Origin: Halogranum gelatinilyticum
GTDB taxonomy: Archaea; Halobacteriota; Halobacteria; Halobacteriales; Haloferacaceae
Assembly: GCF_900103715.1 (NCBI RefSeq)
Contig: NZ_FNHL01000002.1
Coordinates: 744,001-808,000, forward strand
DNA length: 64,000 nucleotides
Direction: 5' to 3'
Part shown: piece after piece, positions 50,066 through 57,423 of the stretch
Numbering within the stretch: position 1 is the first letter of the stretch
How the letters are laid out: each line of letters opens with the position of its first letter
Notes under the pieces: generated by a model
Told to the model about the DNA's origin: nothing
The model's database searches: none
The model's input: the letters and a program-made list of their open reading frames with translations, nothing else
Program-made: the position numbers and the translations under genes

Positions 50066-51544
50066 ATGGGATGGAAAGAAGCCGCTGAACCAGTGCTGAC
50101 GCGAATGCCGTCAGTCGTCCGTCCGGAGGGTCACGTACCCTTCCGGCGGAAACTCGGCTGGACGGCGGGCATTCTGGTGTTGTATTTCTTCCTGACGAAC
50201 GTCACCCTCTTCGGGCTGGCATCGGGTCAGAGCAGCGACCTGTTCGGCCAGTTCCGGTCGATTCTCGCCGGGTCGCAGGGTTCGATTCTCCAGTTGGGTA
50301 TCGGCCCGATCGTCACGGCGAGCATTGTCTTGCAGTTGCTCGGCGGCGCGGACCTCCTCGGGCTGGACACGAACGACCCGCGTGACCAGATCCTCTATCA
50401 GGGCCTCCAGAAGGTGCTGGTGCTCGTGATGATCTGTCTGACGGGCCTGCCGATGGTCTTCGCCGGTGGCTTCCTGCCCGCGAGCCAGCAGCTCGCCGGC
50501 TCGTTCCCCGGCGGTGAGTTCGGCGTCCAGTCGCTCATCTTCGCGCAGATCGCGGTGGGCGGCATCCTCATCCTGTTCATGGACGAGATCGTGAGCAAGT
50601 GGGGCGTCGGCTCCGGGATCGGGCTGTTCATTATCGCCGGTGTGAGCCAGCAGCTCGTCGCCGGGCTGTTCAGCTGGCAGGCACTGGGCAACGTCTCGGG
50701 CTTCTTCCCGACGTGGTTCGGCATCCTGTTCGGTGACGGTCTCGGTGTACCCGTGCTCTCCACCGAGGGCATCCAGGCGCTGTTCATCGGCCAGGGCCAG
50801 CTGCTCGGTCTCGTCACGACGGTGCTCATCTTCGCCGTCGTCGTCTACGCCGAGTCGGTCCGCGTCGAGATTCCGCTCAGCCACGCCCGCGTCAAGGGCG
50901 CCCGCGGCCGCTTCCCCGTGAAGCTCATCTACGCCTCCGTCCTGCCGATGATCCTCGTTCGCGCGCTGCAGGCGAACATCCAGTTCCTCGGCCGTATCCT
51001 CGCGAGCCAGCTGGGCGACGGAATGCCCGCGTGGCTCGGGGCCTACGGCCCGAACGGCAACCCGACCGGCGGGCTGTTCTACTACTTCGCGCCGATCCAG
51101 AGTCCGGCCGACTGGATGTGGTTCACCGCGCAGACGACCGCCGAAGCGTGGCAGGTGCTCATCCGCGTCGGCATCGACCTGACGTTCATGATCATCGGTG
51201 GCGCCATCTTCGCCATCTTCTGGGTCGAGACGACGGGCATGGGTCCCGAGGCGACGGCGAAGCAGATCCAGAACTCCGGGATGCAGATCCCCGGCTTCCG
51301 TCGTAACCCGCAGGTCATCGAGAAGGTCATGGAGCGCTACATCCCGCAGGTGACGGTCATCGGCGGCGCGCTCGTCGGCCTGCTCGCTGTCGCGGCGAAC
51401 ATGCTCGGCACCATCGGTGCGGTCTCCGGAACGGGCCTGCTGCTGACGGTCTCCATCACGTACAAGCTGTACGAGGAGATCGCCGAGGAGCAGCTCATGG
51501 AGATGCATCCGATGATGCGCAACATGTTCGGCGGCGGCAACTGA
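50066..51544 (+). CDS. secY: Preprotein translocase subunit SecY
   Basis: 492 residues with about ten membrane helices. 'MPSVVRPEGHVPFRRKLGWTAGILVLYFFLTNVTLFGL' in parts is the archaeal N-terminus; 'GGILILFMDEIVSKWGVGSGIGLFIIAGVSQQL' in parts contains the GxGxG helix and the plug region is upstream; 'YAESVRVEIPLSHARVKGARGRFPVKLIYASVLP' in parts is the cytosolic loop used for ribosome docking. It is the pore of the Sec translocon. It is separated from L15 by 190 bp, more than any gap within the ribosomal block, so it may have its own promoter. ATG 50066 (MGWKEAAEPVLTRM) fits the family. Confidence 0.97.
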   Translation: MGWKEAAEPVLTRMPSVVRPEGHVPFRRKLGWTAGILVLYFFLTNVTLFGLASGQSSDLFGQFRSILAGSQGSILQLGIGPIVTASIVLQLLGGADLLGLDTNDPRDQILYQGLQKVLVLVMICLTGLPMVFAGGFLPASQQLAGSFPGGEFGVQSLIFAQIAVGGILILFMDEIVSKWGVGSGIGLFIIAGVSQQLVAGLFSWQALGNVSGFFPTWFGILFGDGLGVPVLSTEGIQALFIGQGQLLGLVTTVLIFAVVVYAESVRVEIPLSHARVKGARGRFPVKLIYASVLPMILVRALQANIQFLGRILASQLGDGMPAWLGAYGPNGNPTGGLFYYFAPIQSPADWMWFTAQTTAEAWQVLIRVGIDLTFMIIGGAIFAIFWVETTGMGPEATAKQIQNSGMQIPGFRRNPQVIEKVMERYIPQVTVIGGALVGLLAVAANMLGTIGAVSGTGLLLTVSITYKLYEEIAEEQLMEMHPMMRNMFGGGN

Positions 51545-51635
51545 ACACGCGACCGGTTTCGTTTTCTCGCGGACTATCCCCCCAGTGGCGAGCCGCGCGA
51601 GTCGGCCGTACTTACCTGTCTTGCCCACACAAGCG

Positions 51636-51646
51636 GAACGCTATAA
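51636..51646 (+). promoter_or_regulatory. TATA box of the AbrB-like gene
   Basis: AACGCTATAAC about 50 nt before ATG 51692, giving an expected leader of about 20-25 nt. Confidence 0.45.
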
Positions 51647-51691
51647 CCGCTGGCCGGTGTCGGCTCGGATACGCCATACGGCCAACCGACG

Positions 51692-51889
51692 ATGGTCAGA
51701 CGAAAGACACTCTCTCCAACCGGGGCGACAGACGACGACGGCCAGTACCGCAACGTCACGATCAACCTCCACGTCGACGAACTCACCGTCGCAGGCATGG
51801 ACGTCGGCGACGAGGTCTTCGTCCGCGTCCGCGACAACAGGATCGTCATCCAACCGGCGACGAACGCCGTGATCGAACACGACGTCTGA
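51692..51889 (+). CDS. Small AbrB/SpoVT-like protein, 65 aa
   Basis: 65 residues. The C-terminal 40 ('YRNVTINLHVDELTVAGMDVGDEVFVRVRDNRIVIQPA' in parts) show the swapped-hairpin AbrB pattern: 'v..l..l.v..Gd.v.v.v.d..i.i.p'. The N-terminus is basic (MVRRKTLSPTG). Proteins of this kind bind DNA as dimers; in halophiles several small ones are of unknown role. It stands alone after secY on the same strand. The family name is a pattern match, not a search result. Confidence 0.65.
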   Translation: MVRRKTLSPTGATDDDGQYRNVTINLHVDELTVAGMDVGDEVFVRVRDNRIVIQPATNAVIEHDV

Positions 51890-51988
51890 CGTGGAACCGA
51901 CGCTGTTTCTCGCGACCGACGTATGCTGCCGACCGATACCGTCTCAGCGCGCCGACATTGTTACTTCCACCCATGATAGTAGTTACCA

Positions 51989-51999
51989 TACACTTATAT
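51989..51999 (+). promoter_or_regulatory. TATA box before a 46-aa frame and the DUF7331-like gene
   Basis: CACTTATAT within an A+T-rich stretch (51955-52010). It lies about 30 nt before a GTG at 52026 and about 180 nt before the ATG at 52173, so either a long leader or a small leaderless gene lies between. Confidence 0.5.
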
Positions 52000-52025
52000 G
52001 CCTCCAGTTCCGAAGGAACGGTAGG

Positions 52026-52166
52026 GTGTTGGAACCGCTGGACGGAGCCGAGACGGTCGGCAGCCTGTGGGAAGGGGTCGAGACGCGCGAACGGCACAGA
52101 GTCGCGCGCGCTCGACAACGCGGGTTGTCCCGGTCGCGGCGACTTCACCGGCCGCCCTGGACGTGA
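52026..52166 (+). CDS. Candidate small protein, 46 aa (uncertain)
   Basis: Frame from GTG 52026 coding for 46 residues: an acidic first half (LEPLDGAETVGSLWEGVETRE) and an Arg-rich second half (RHRVARARQRGLSRSRRLHRPP). It would be leaderless given the TATA box about 30 nt upstream, and it ends 6 nt before the next ATG. Against it, G+C-rich DNA often stays open by chance over this length and the composition of the second half is not typical for a halophile. I record it as a candidate only. Confidence 0.25.
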   Translation: MLEPLDGAETVGSLWEGVETRERHRVARARQRGLSRSRRLHRPPWT

Positions 52167-52172
52167 CTACCG

Positions 52173-52370
52173 ATGAGTGCTATCGAACACGCAGACGCAA
52201 ATGGCAGTAGCGCGCTCGACGAACTCCCCGAATTCGAGCTGACCTATCGGTTCGACGACGAGGCGAACCCCCAGGAGGTCACACTGTTCGTGGAGGACGA
52301 CGAGGATCTCGCGACCCGGTGGCTGACGATGGACCGCGGCCACGCCGTCTCGCTGGAGACGGTCCAGTAA
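52173..52370 (+). CDS. Small acidic conserved protein (DUF7331-like)
   Basis: 65 residues, acidic, no membrane segment: 'LDELPEFELTYRFDDEANPQEVTLFVEDDEDLATRWLTMDRGHAVSLETVQ' in parts. The pattern 'fDd...P.evtvf..d...lat.Wit.d...av.l' is common among small haloarchaeal proteins; the DUF number is from memory. No function known. An upstream TATA box at 51989-51999 would give a leader of about 150 nt unless the intervening frame is translated. Confidence 0.7.
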   Translation: MSAIEHADANGSSALDELPEFELTYRFDDEANPQEVTLFVEDDEDLATRWLTMDRGHAVSLETVQ

Positions 52371-52481
52371 CGACGGCGACCCGTCCGGCGGCCACCGAAC
52401 CGCGATTTTCCGCTCTACCGACCGCCCGAGAGCCGTGCCGCCGCGGCAAGGGTTTAGCCCCCCGCGGCTGTACGAGGTGGT

Positions 52482-52853
52482 ATGACTGCCGACATGACTG
52501 ATCTGGAGGCGGAGCTCCGGAGCAACGGGATCAGCGTCGAGTCCGTCGACGTCGACGAGACCGTCCAGCTCGTCTATCTGACCTCGTTTCCCGGCCCGAC
52601 CGTCCACCACATGGAGATGGGCCGCGCGCTCAACGTCTTCATCGACCTCGCCGAGGACGACGAGTGGGACCCTGCGCCCGTCGAGGCGACGGTCCTCCGG
52701 TCGGACGACGACGTCCAGGGGACCTGGCGCGCCGAGCCGGAGTGGTTCGCCGGTCTCTTAGAGTACCGCCTGAGCGAGGAGGATTTCTCCGAGCGCGTCA
52801 TCGGGACGGTCACGAACTACGACGTCGACGAGCAGGCCGGGGAGGTCGCATGA
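52482..52853 (+). CDS. Conserved haloarchaeal protein, 123 aa
   Basis: 123 residues, acidic, no signal peptide. Recognisable blocks are 'LEAELRSNGISVESVDVDETVQLVYLTSFPGPTVHHMEMGRALNVFIDLAEDDEWDPAPVEATVL' in parts and 'GTWRAEPEWFAGLLEYRLSEEDFSERVIGTV' in parts. I know this pattern only as a conserved haloarchaeal hypothetical. Its stop overlaps the ATG of the alpha/beta hydrolase by 4 nt (ATGA), so the two are co-translated. The start may be ATG 52482 or ATG 52494. Confidence 0.75.
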   Translation: MTADMTDLEAELRSNGISVESVDVDETVQLVYLTSFPGPTVHHMEMGRALNVFIDLAEDDEWDPAPVEATVLRSDDDVQGTWRAEPEWFAGLLEYRLSEEDFSERVIGTVTNYDVDEQAGEVA

Positions 52854-53812
52854 GTCCGAGTCCCCAGTCGGCGTGGCGGTCGCGACGGGAGAGCGAGCGC
52901 GACGACTCCCCGCGTCGCCCCTCCCGGGAGGCGTTCTCGAAGGTCAGCGTCCGCTTCGACAGCGACGGCGACGACTGCGCCGGCTGGCTCTACCGTCCCG
53001 ACAGCGCGGAGAACCCGCCGGTCGTCGTGATGGCGCCCGGCCTCGGGGCCGAGCGGACCTTCGGCTACCCCCTCGTCGCCGAGCGGCTCGCCGAGGCGGG
53101 CTACGCCGTCCTGCTCTTCGACTACCGCCACTTCGGCGACAGCGAGGGCGAGCCGAGAAACCTCGTCGACCCGGCGAAACAGGTCGCCGACTGGCGAGCA
53201 GCCGTCTCGAAAGTGCGGGACCTCGACCGCGTCGACGGGAGTCGGGTGATTCTTTGGGGTTACTCCTTCGCCGGGGGGCACGCGCTGAGCGTCGCCGCCG
53301 AGGACCCCCGACTCGCCGCCGTCGTCGCCGTCGCGCCCTTCGTCGACGGTAAGGTCGCCGCGAAAGCCCGCGGGCTGAAAGGCGGCGCGAAGGCCGTCGC
53401 CGCCGGGTTCCGTGACAAACTCCAGTCACTCGTCGGCCGGCCCTACACGGTGCCTATCGTCGGCGACCCCGAGGAGTTCGCCGTCGTCGACGCTCCCGGC
53501 GCGAAGGCCAGCCTCTTCCGCCTGATTCCGAAGGGCAGCGACTGGGAGAACGCCTGTCCCGCGCGGGTGTTCCTGTCGATTCGGGGCTACCGCCCGGTCG
53601 AGTCGGCCGAGGACGTCCGGTGTCCGACGCTGTTCCTCGGCGGAGCCGACGACGACGTGGTCTCCTTGGACGCCATCGAGTCGGCGTCGGAGGCCGTCCC
53701 CAATGCGACCTTCGTCCGGCTGCCGACGGACCACTTCGGCTACTTCGACGACGCGTTCGAGTCGACGTTCGGCCACCAACTCGCCTTCCTCGACGAGGCC
53801 GTCGGGTGGTAG
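52850..53812 (+). CDS. Alpha/beta hydrolase
   Basis: 320 residues. The nucleophile elbow is GYSFAGG (Ser about residue 143), the acid is in 'FLGGADDDVVSLDAI' and the His in 'LPTDHFGYFDDAF'. 'VVMAPGLGAERTFGYPLVAERLAEAGYAVLLFDYRHFGDSEGEPRN' in parts holds the oxyanion region. The closest type is the S9/DLH-like hydrolases (peptidase or esterase); the substrate is unknown. The first 25 residues are polar and Arg/Ser/Asp-rich. It is coupled to the 123-aa gene before it. Confidence 0.88.
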   Translation: MSPSPQSAWRSRRESERDDSPRRPSREAFSKVSVRFDSDGDDCAGWLYRPDSAENPPVVVMAPGLGAERTFGYPLVAERLAEAGYAVLLFDYRHFGDSEGEPRNLVDPAKQVADWRAAVSKVRDLDRVDGSRVILWGYSFAGGHALSVAAEDPRLAAVVAVAPFVDGKVAAKARGLKGGAKAVAAGFRDKLQSLVGRPYTVPIVGDPEEFAVVDAPGAKASLFRLIPKGSDWENACPARVFLSIRGYRPVESAEDVRCPTLFLGGADDDVVSLDAIESASEAVPNATFVRLPTDHFGYFDDAFESTFGHQLAFLDEAVGW

Positions 53813-53895
53813 CTGACGGACCTCACTCCCGTTGGGAGATAGGTCGTCGCACGCGCTGTGCTGGCACATTCATTTCAAACGACACTCTCCGGAAA

Positions 53896-53905
53896 GCTTA
53901 TATTC
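53896..53905 (+). promoter_or_regulatory. TATA box of the first secreted paralogue
   Basis: GCTTATATTC about 30 nt before ATG 53930; a second A+T-rich element (AAGTATACAT, 53911-53920) follows. The spacing suggests a leaderless transcript. Confidence 0.55.
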
Positions 53906-53929
53906 TCATAAAGTATACATAGGTCGCTT

Positions 53930-54424
53930 ATGATTCACATAACTTACACACGCGTTGCGTCAGTCGCGCTCGCACTCCTCTTGGTGTTTAGCAGCGTCGG
54001 CGGCGTCGCCGCCCAGACCAGCGACTCCGAGTGGAGGCAACAAATAGTCGAGGACACGCGCTCGATGGCGGGCACCTACAATGCAAACATCGACAACGTG
54101 GACCTCGGACCCGTCAGTCTCGCGGGCATTTCGAACGTCTACATCACCGATGCGTCTACCGGCGAGGTGGCGGAGCTCCACATCAGGATGGACGAACGTA
54201 ACCATATAGTCGGTGCAAGTTGGGGGCCCAACTCCGAGGCGACCCGTAAGATTACGACCGACCGTGAGACGTACAACAACGTCATCAACGCGGACAACCC
54301 TGCCGCCGCGTTCCGTAATGCAATCGCCGACGACAAGATCGTCATCTCCGGCGACAACGGCAACATCGTCGAAGGCGTGAAGTGGAGAATCATCAACCTC
54401 CTGAAGGGCTTCGTGCTCAACTGA
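53930..54424 (+). CDS. Secreted protein of tandem pair, copy 1
   Basis: 164 residues. A clear Sec signal 'SVALALLLVFSSVGGVAAQ' precedes the mature part, which has no anchor or lipobox, so the protein should be released. The mature domain has 'YNANIDNVDLGPVSLAGISNVYITD' and 'RKITTDRETYNNVINADNPAAAFRNAIADDKIVISGD' in parts. The latter stretch resembles the end of SCP2-type lipid-binding domains (T..t......i....dp..Af..g.i.i.Gd); this is inference. It resembles the next gene along its whole length. Function unknown. Confidence 0.8.
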   Translation: MIHITYTRVASVALALLLVFSSVGGVAAQTSDSEWRQQIVEDTRSMAGTYNANIDNVDLGPVSLAGISNVYITDASTGEVAELHIRMDERNHIVGASWGPNSEATRKITTDRETYNNVINADNPAAAFRNAIADDKIVISGDNGNIVEGVKWRIINLLKGFVLN

Positions 54425-54593
54425 GCGTCCACGATATCCGTCTTTTCGCGTACTGATTTCCGAGTACCGTCCACACGTCTGCTACCGACTACCCGGCGTT
54501 CGTCACGGACGACCGCGAGGGCTACGACGCCCCACAGAATCACACAGTCGTTCGCCGACAGATGTGGTTCTGATTAGCTCGGACTTCCGCGAA

Positions 54594-54604
54594 CGTTTAT
54601 ATAT
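54594..54604 (+). promoter_or_regulatory. TATA box of the second secreted paralogue
   Basis: CGTTTATATAT about 27 nt before ATG 54628, a textbook leaderless arrangement. Confidence 0.65.
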
Positions 54605-54627
54605 CGACCGAGCATGTATGGAGTATC

Positions 54628-55110
54628 ATGTTCACTCTCAAGCGGTCACAGTTCGCAGCACTCGCCGTCGCGTTCGTCGTGCTCTTTTCGAGCGTCGGCG
54701 GCGTCGCGGCCCAGAGCGACAACCCTGAGTGGGGCCAAGAGCTGTACGAGCAAGTCGAGGGGATGCAAGAGGAGTACAACGCGAACGCCGACCAAGTCGA
54801 CCTCGGGCCAGTCAACCTCGCCGGGACGATGAACGTCTACGTCAACGACGGCGACGAGCAGGCGACGTACTCGTTCACGATGAACGAAGACAACGAGATC
54901 ACCAGCATGCAACAGGGTCTCGACCCGGACGCGCCGCGCAAGATCACGACCACCCGTGCGACGCTTGAGGACATCGCCGACTCCGACAACCCTGCCGCAG
55001 CGTTCCGTAATGCGGTCATGTCCGGCGAAATCGACATCAGCGGTGAAGACGGCGAACTCATCGAGACCATCAAGTGGGAAGTCGCAAAATTCCTGCTGGA
55101 CTACATCTGA
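54628..55110 (+). CDS. Secreted protein of tandem pair, copy 2
   Basis: 160 residues with a Sec signal 'LAVAFVVLFSSVGGVAAQ' and no anchor. The mature part parallels copy 1: 'YNANADQVDLGPVNLAGTMNVYVND', 'RKITTTRATLEDIADSDNPAAAFRNAVMSGEIDISGEDGELIETIKWEV' in parts. The middle differs most and the signal peptide least, so the two are an older duplication than the pair at 10.3-11.3 kb. Each gene has its own promoter, so expression may differ. SCP2-like fold is a guess from the 'dnPaaAFrnA...G.i.isG' pattern. Confidence 0.8.
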   Translation: MFTLKRSQFAALAVAFVVLFSSVGGVAAQSDNPEWGQELYEQVEGMQEEYNANADQVDLGPVNLAGTMNVYVNDGDEQATYSFTMNEDNEITSMQQGLDPDAPRKITTTRATLEDIADSDNPAAAFRNAVMSGEIDISGEDGELIETIKWEVAKFLLDYI

Positions 55111-55261
55111 GCGGCTGACGACGCGGTTCGGACGTTTTGCTGACTCACTTCCAGAGCAGCGACGGCGTTCGCCCGGCACGTCGCACGCTCGTGGACCCGC
55201 CTGCACCGGCATACTCACGCAGTCCACAACTCTGATACCCTTCTCCCGCGTGCTCTCGACA

Positions 55262-56491
55262 ATGACTCACTCACGCACCGTCGAGTTGGAGGGCCACATC
55301 ATCGACTCCGGGATGCTCCAGCAGGCGATGGGACTCGTGATGGACCTCGAGGGGAACTTCGACATCGAGCAGTTCGACGTCGGGACCCACAAGGAGGCCG
55401 AGTCCTACTGCCGGATGGACGTCATGGCCGACGACGAGGCCACGTTGCAGGAGATCCTCCACGAACTCCACCAGATCGGCGCGAACCTGACCGACCCCGT
55501 CGACGCCGAGCTGGTGGCCGCCCCGGCCGACCAGGTCGTCCCGACGGGCTTCTACTCGACGACGAACCACCCGACGCAGGTCCGCTACGAGGGCCAGTGG
55601 GTCGACGTCGAGAACATGGAGATGGACTGTGCCATCGTCGTGGAAGACGGCGACTCCCCGCGGGCGTACACGAAGGTCCTCAACGCCATCGAGGAGGGCG
55701 ACCTCGTCGTCACCGACGAGGCGGGCATCCGCGTCGACCCGCCGGAACGCCCCCGCGACAACTCCGGTCCGTTCGGCTTCATGCAGGGCGGCGTCTCCTC
55801 GGAGCGACCCTCCGAGTCGCTCATCCGGCAGGTCGCCGATGCACTGGAGCAGACGAAAGAAGACGGCGGCAACGTCCTCGTCGTCGCCGGACCGGCGGTC
55901 ATCCACGCCGGCGCGGGCGACGACCTCGCTCGCCTCGTCCGCGAGGGCTACATCGACATGCTCTCGGCGGGCAACGGCTTCGCCACCCACGACATCGAGC
56001 GCGGTCTCTACGGCACCTCGCTGGGGATGGACATGGAGACGATGGAACATCCCCGCAAGGGCCACAAACACCACATCTACACCATCAGCGAGGTCATCCG
56101 TGCGGGCGGCATCAGCGAGGCCGTCGACGAGGGACTCATCAAATCCGGCGTGATGTACGAGTGTATCCAAAACGACGTCTCCTACGTGCTGGCGGGGTCC
56201 ATCCGTGACGACGGCCCACTGCCGGAAACCATCACTGACGCCGTCGAGGCACAGAACGCCATCCGCGAGCAGGCACACGAGGCGGACATGGTGCTCATGC
56301 TGTCGACGCTCTTGCACTCGGTCGCCGTCGGCAACTGTCTCCCGTCGACGACGAAGGTGGTCTGCGTCGACATCAACCCCGCGACCGTCACCCAACTGCT
56401 CGACCGCGGCAGCTCGCAGGCCATCGGCATGGTCACCGACATCGGGACGTTCGTCCCGTCGCTCGCGGACAAGGTCCTCGACGACGCATAA
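55262..56491 (+). CDS. Archaeal-type ornithine cyclodeaminase (TIGR00300/LOR-SDH-like)
   Basis: 409 residues. The N-terminal 'RTVELEGHIIDSGMLQQAMGLVMDLEGNFDIEQFDVG' in parts is an ACT-like LOR domain; the C-terminal Rossmann-type domain has 'VVAGPAVIHAGAGDDLARLVREGYIDMLSAGNGFATHDIERGLYGTSLGMD' in parts and 'TKVVCVDINPATVTQLLDRGSSQAIGMVTDIGTF' in parts. Proteins of this type include an archaeal ornithine cyclodeaminase that makes proline, and the C-terminal part of cyanobacterial arginine-guanidine removal enzymes. The exact reaction here is inferred from the family. Confidence 0.88.
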   Translation: MTHSRTVELEGHIIDSGMLQQAMGLVMDLEGNFDIEQFDVGTHKEAESYCRMDVMADDEATLQEILHELHQIGANLTDPVDAELVAAPADQVVPTGFYSTTNHPTQVRYEGQWVDVENMEMDCAIVVEDGDSPRAYTKVLNAIEEGDLVVTDEAGIRVDPPERPRDNSGPFGFMQGGVSSERPSESLIRQVADALEQTKEDGGNVLVVAGPAVIHAGAGDDLARLVREGYIDMLSAGNGFATHDIERGLYGTSLGMDMETMEHPRKGHKHHIYTISEVIRAGGISEAVDEGLIKSGVMYECIQNDVSYVLAGSIRDDGPLPETITDAVEAQNAIREQAHEADMVLMLSTLLHSVAVGNCLPSTTKVVCVDINPATVTQLLDRGSSQAIGMVTDIGTFVPSLADKVLDDA

Positions 56492-56602
56492 GCCGACCCC
56501 ACCCTCTCAGGTTCGAGACTGTCCGGGTGGGTGACGGTCCGGCCAACTATTCACTACACCCGTACGATTCCTCGACATGATATGTCACCAACTAGTCTGT
56601 CG

Positions 56603-56611
56603 GTTTTATAC
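56603..56611 (+). promoter_or_regulatory. TATA box of the 104-aa gene
   Basis: GTTTTATAC about 27 nt before ATG 56634; decides this start over the in-frame ATG at 56577. Confidence 0.6.
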
Positions 56612-56633
56612 TTCTGTCAACGAATTATCTAGC

Positions 56634-56948
56634 ATGGCCGTGCACTCCTCCACATCCGACACCGCACACGACCAAGGCGTCGCCCGAGAAGCCAAAGAGC
56701 TGGTCCGTGCGGGCTGGTCAGTGACCGCGACCGTCGAGGGCTGGGACGACCCCGAACCGGTCGGGCCGGCCGTCCCCGACATCGTCGCGACGAAACGCGG
56801 GACGGTCCGCGTCGTCGAAGTGGAGACCGACGACGGCTGCGACCACGAGCGGATGCGGCGGGCCGTGAGCCGTCGCCGGAACGCGGTCTTCTACGCCGTC
56901 ATCGTCGACGACAACGGTCGGCGAATCCGCTACACGGACGCGGCGTAG
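56634..56948 (+). CDS. Small protein with PD-(D/E)XK-like pattern, 104 aa
   Basis: 104 residues. After an N-terminal helix ('DQGVAREAKELVRAGWSVTATVEGWDDPEP' in parts) the sequence reads 'VPDIVATKRGTVRVVEVETDDG', then a charged helix 'HERMRRAVSRRRNAVFYAVIVDD'. The Pro-Asp followed after about 14 residues by Glu-x-Glu on a hydrophobic strand is like the core of PD-(D/E)XK nucleases such as Hjc, except that the usual Lys is replaced by Thr. That may mean a non-catalytic relative. It ends directly next to the convergent stress-protein gene. Confidence 0.7.
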   Translation: MAVHSSTSDTAHDQGVAREAKELVRAGWSVTATVEGWDDPEPVGPAVPDIVATKRGTVRVVEVETDDGCDHERMRRAVSRRRNAVFYAVIVDDNGRRIRYTDAA

Positions 56949-57350
56949 TCAGACCTGTTCGCGCGGGACGACCGCCATCGGACGGTTCGAATGCAGGAGG
57001 ATGTCCTGTGCGACGCTGCCGAAGACGACCTTCGAGGTCGGGTTCCGCTTTCTGATGCCGATGACGATCTCGTCGGCGTCGACCTCGTCGGCGTACTCCA
57101 GCACGTCCTCGGCCGGACTCTGCTCGCGGACGAACTGATGCGTCTCCACGTCGGCCACGCCGGAAAGCCGCGACGCCACGGCGTTGAGCGCGTCCTCGCC
57201 GTCGCGAATGTCCTCGGCGGAGGTGTCGTCGCCCCCGCGGTGGGAGTTGACGGCGTGGACCGCATCGCCCTCTCCGAGTCGGTCGTCGAGGTAATCACAC
57301 AGCACGGCACTCGTGTGGACGGAGTTCGTCGCCAGTACGAACGTTGTCAT
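56949..57350 (-). CDS. Universal stress protein, UspA family
   Basis: 133 residues. 'TTFVLATNSVHTSAVLCDYLDDRLGEGDAVHAVNS' in parts is a shortened Usp start, and the ATP-binding signature is represented by 'VIGIRKRNPTSKVVFGSVAQDILLHSNRPMAVVP' in parts (G-x2-G-x9-G-S/T variant). Such proteins bind ATP or act as stress chaperones. A TATA box lies 26 nt before the ATG on the minus strand; the same A+T-rich spot may serve the divergent surface-protein gene. Confidence 0.88.
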   Translation of the reverse strand: MTTFVLATNSVHTSAVLCDYLDDRLGEGDAVHAVNSHRGGDDTSAEDIRDGEDALNAVASRLSGVADVETHQFVREQSPAEDVLEYADEVDADEIVIGIRKRNPTSKVVFGSVAQDILLHSNRPMAVVPREQV

Positions 57351-57370
57351 ATCACACAACGCGACGCCGA

Positions 57371-57382
57371 GATACATAAATG
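57371..57382 (-). promoter_or_regulatory. TATA box of the universal stress protein gene
   Basis: On the minus strand it reads CATTTATGTATC, about 26 nt before ATG 57350. It is nearly symmetric and could also serve the divergent gene starting at 57424. Confidence 0.6.
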
Positions 57383-57423
57383 ACTCCACAAAGTACTTGC
57401 CACGGACGCATCTTTTGCGTGAC

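Noticed and set aside
50111-51628. 505-codon open frame antisense to secY
   Set aside because: It is the shadow of a G+C-rich gene; its translation is a charged, non-folding composition and secY on the other strand is certain.
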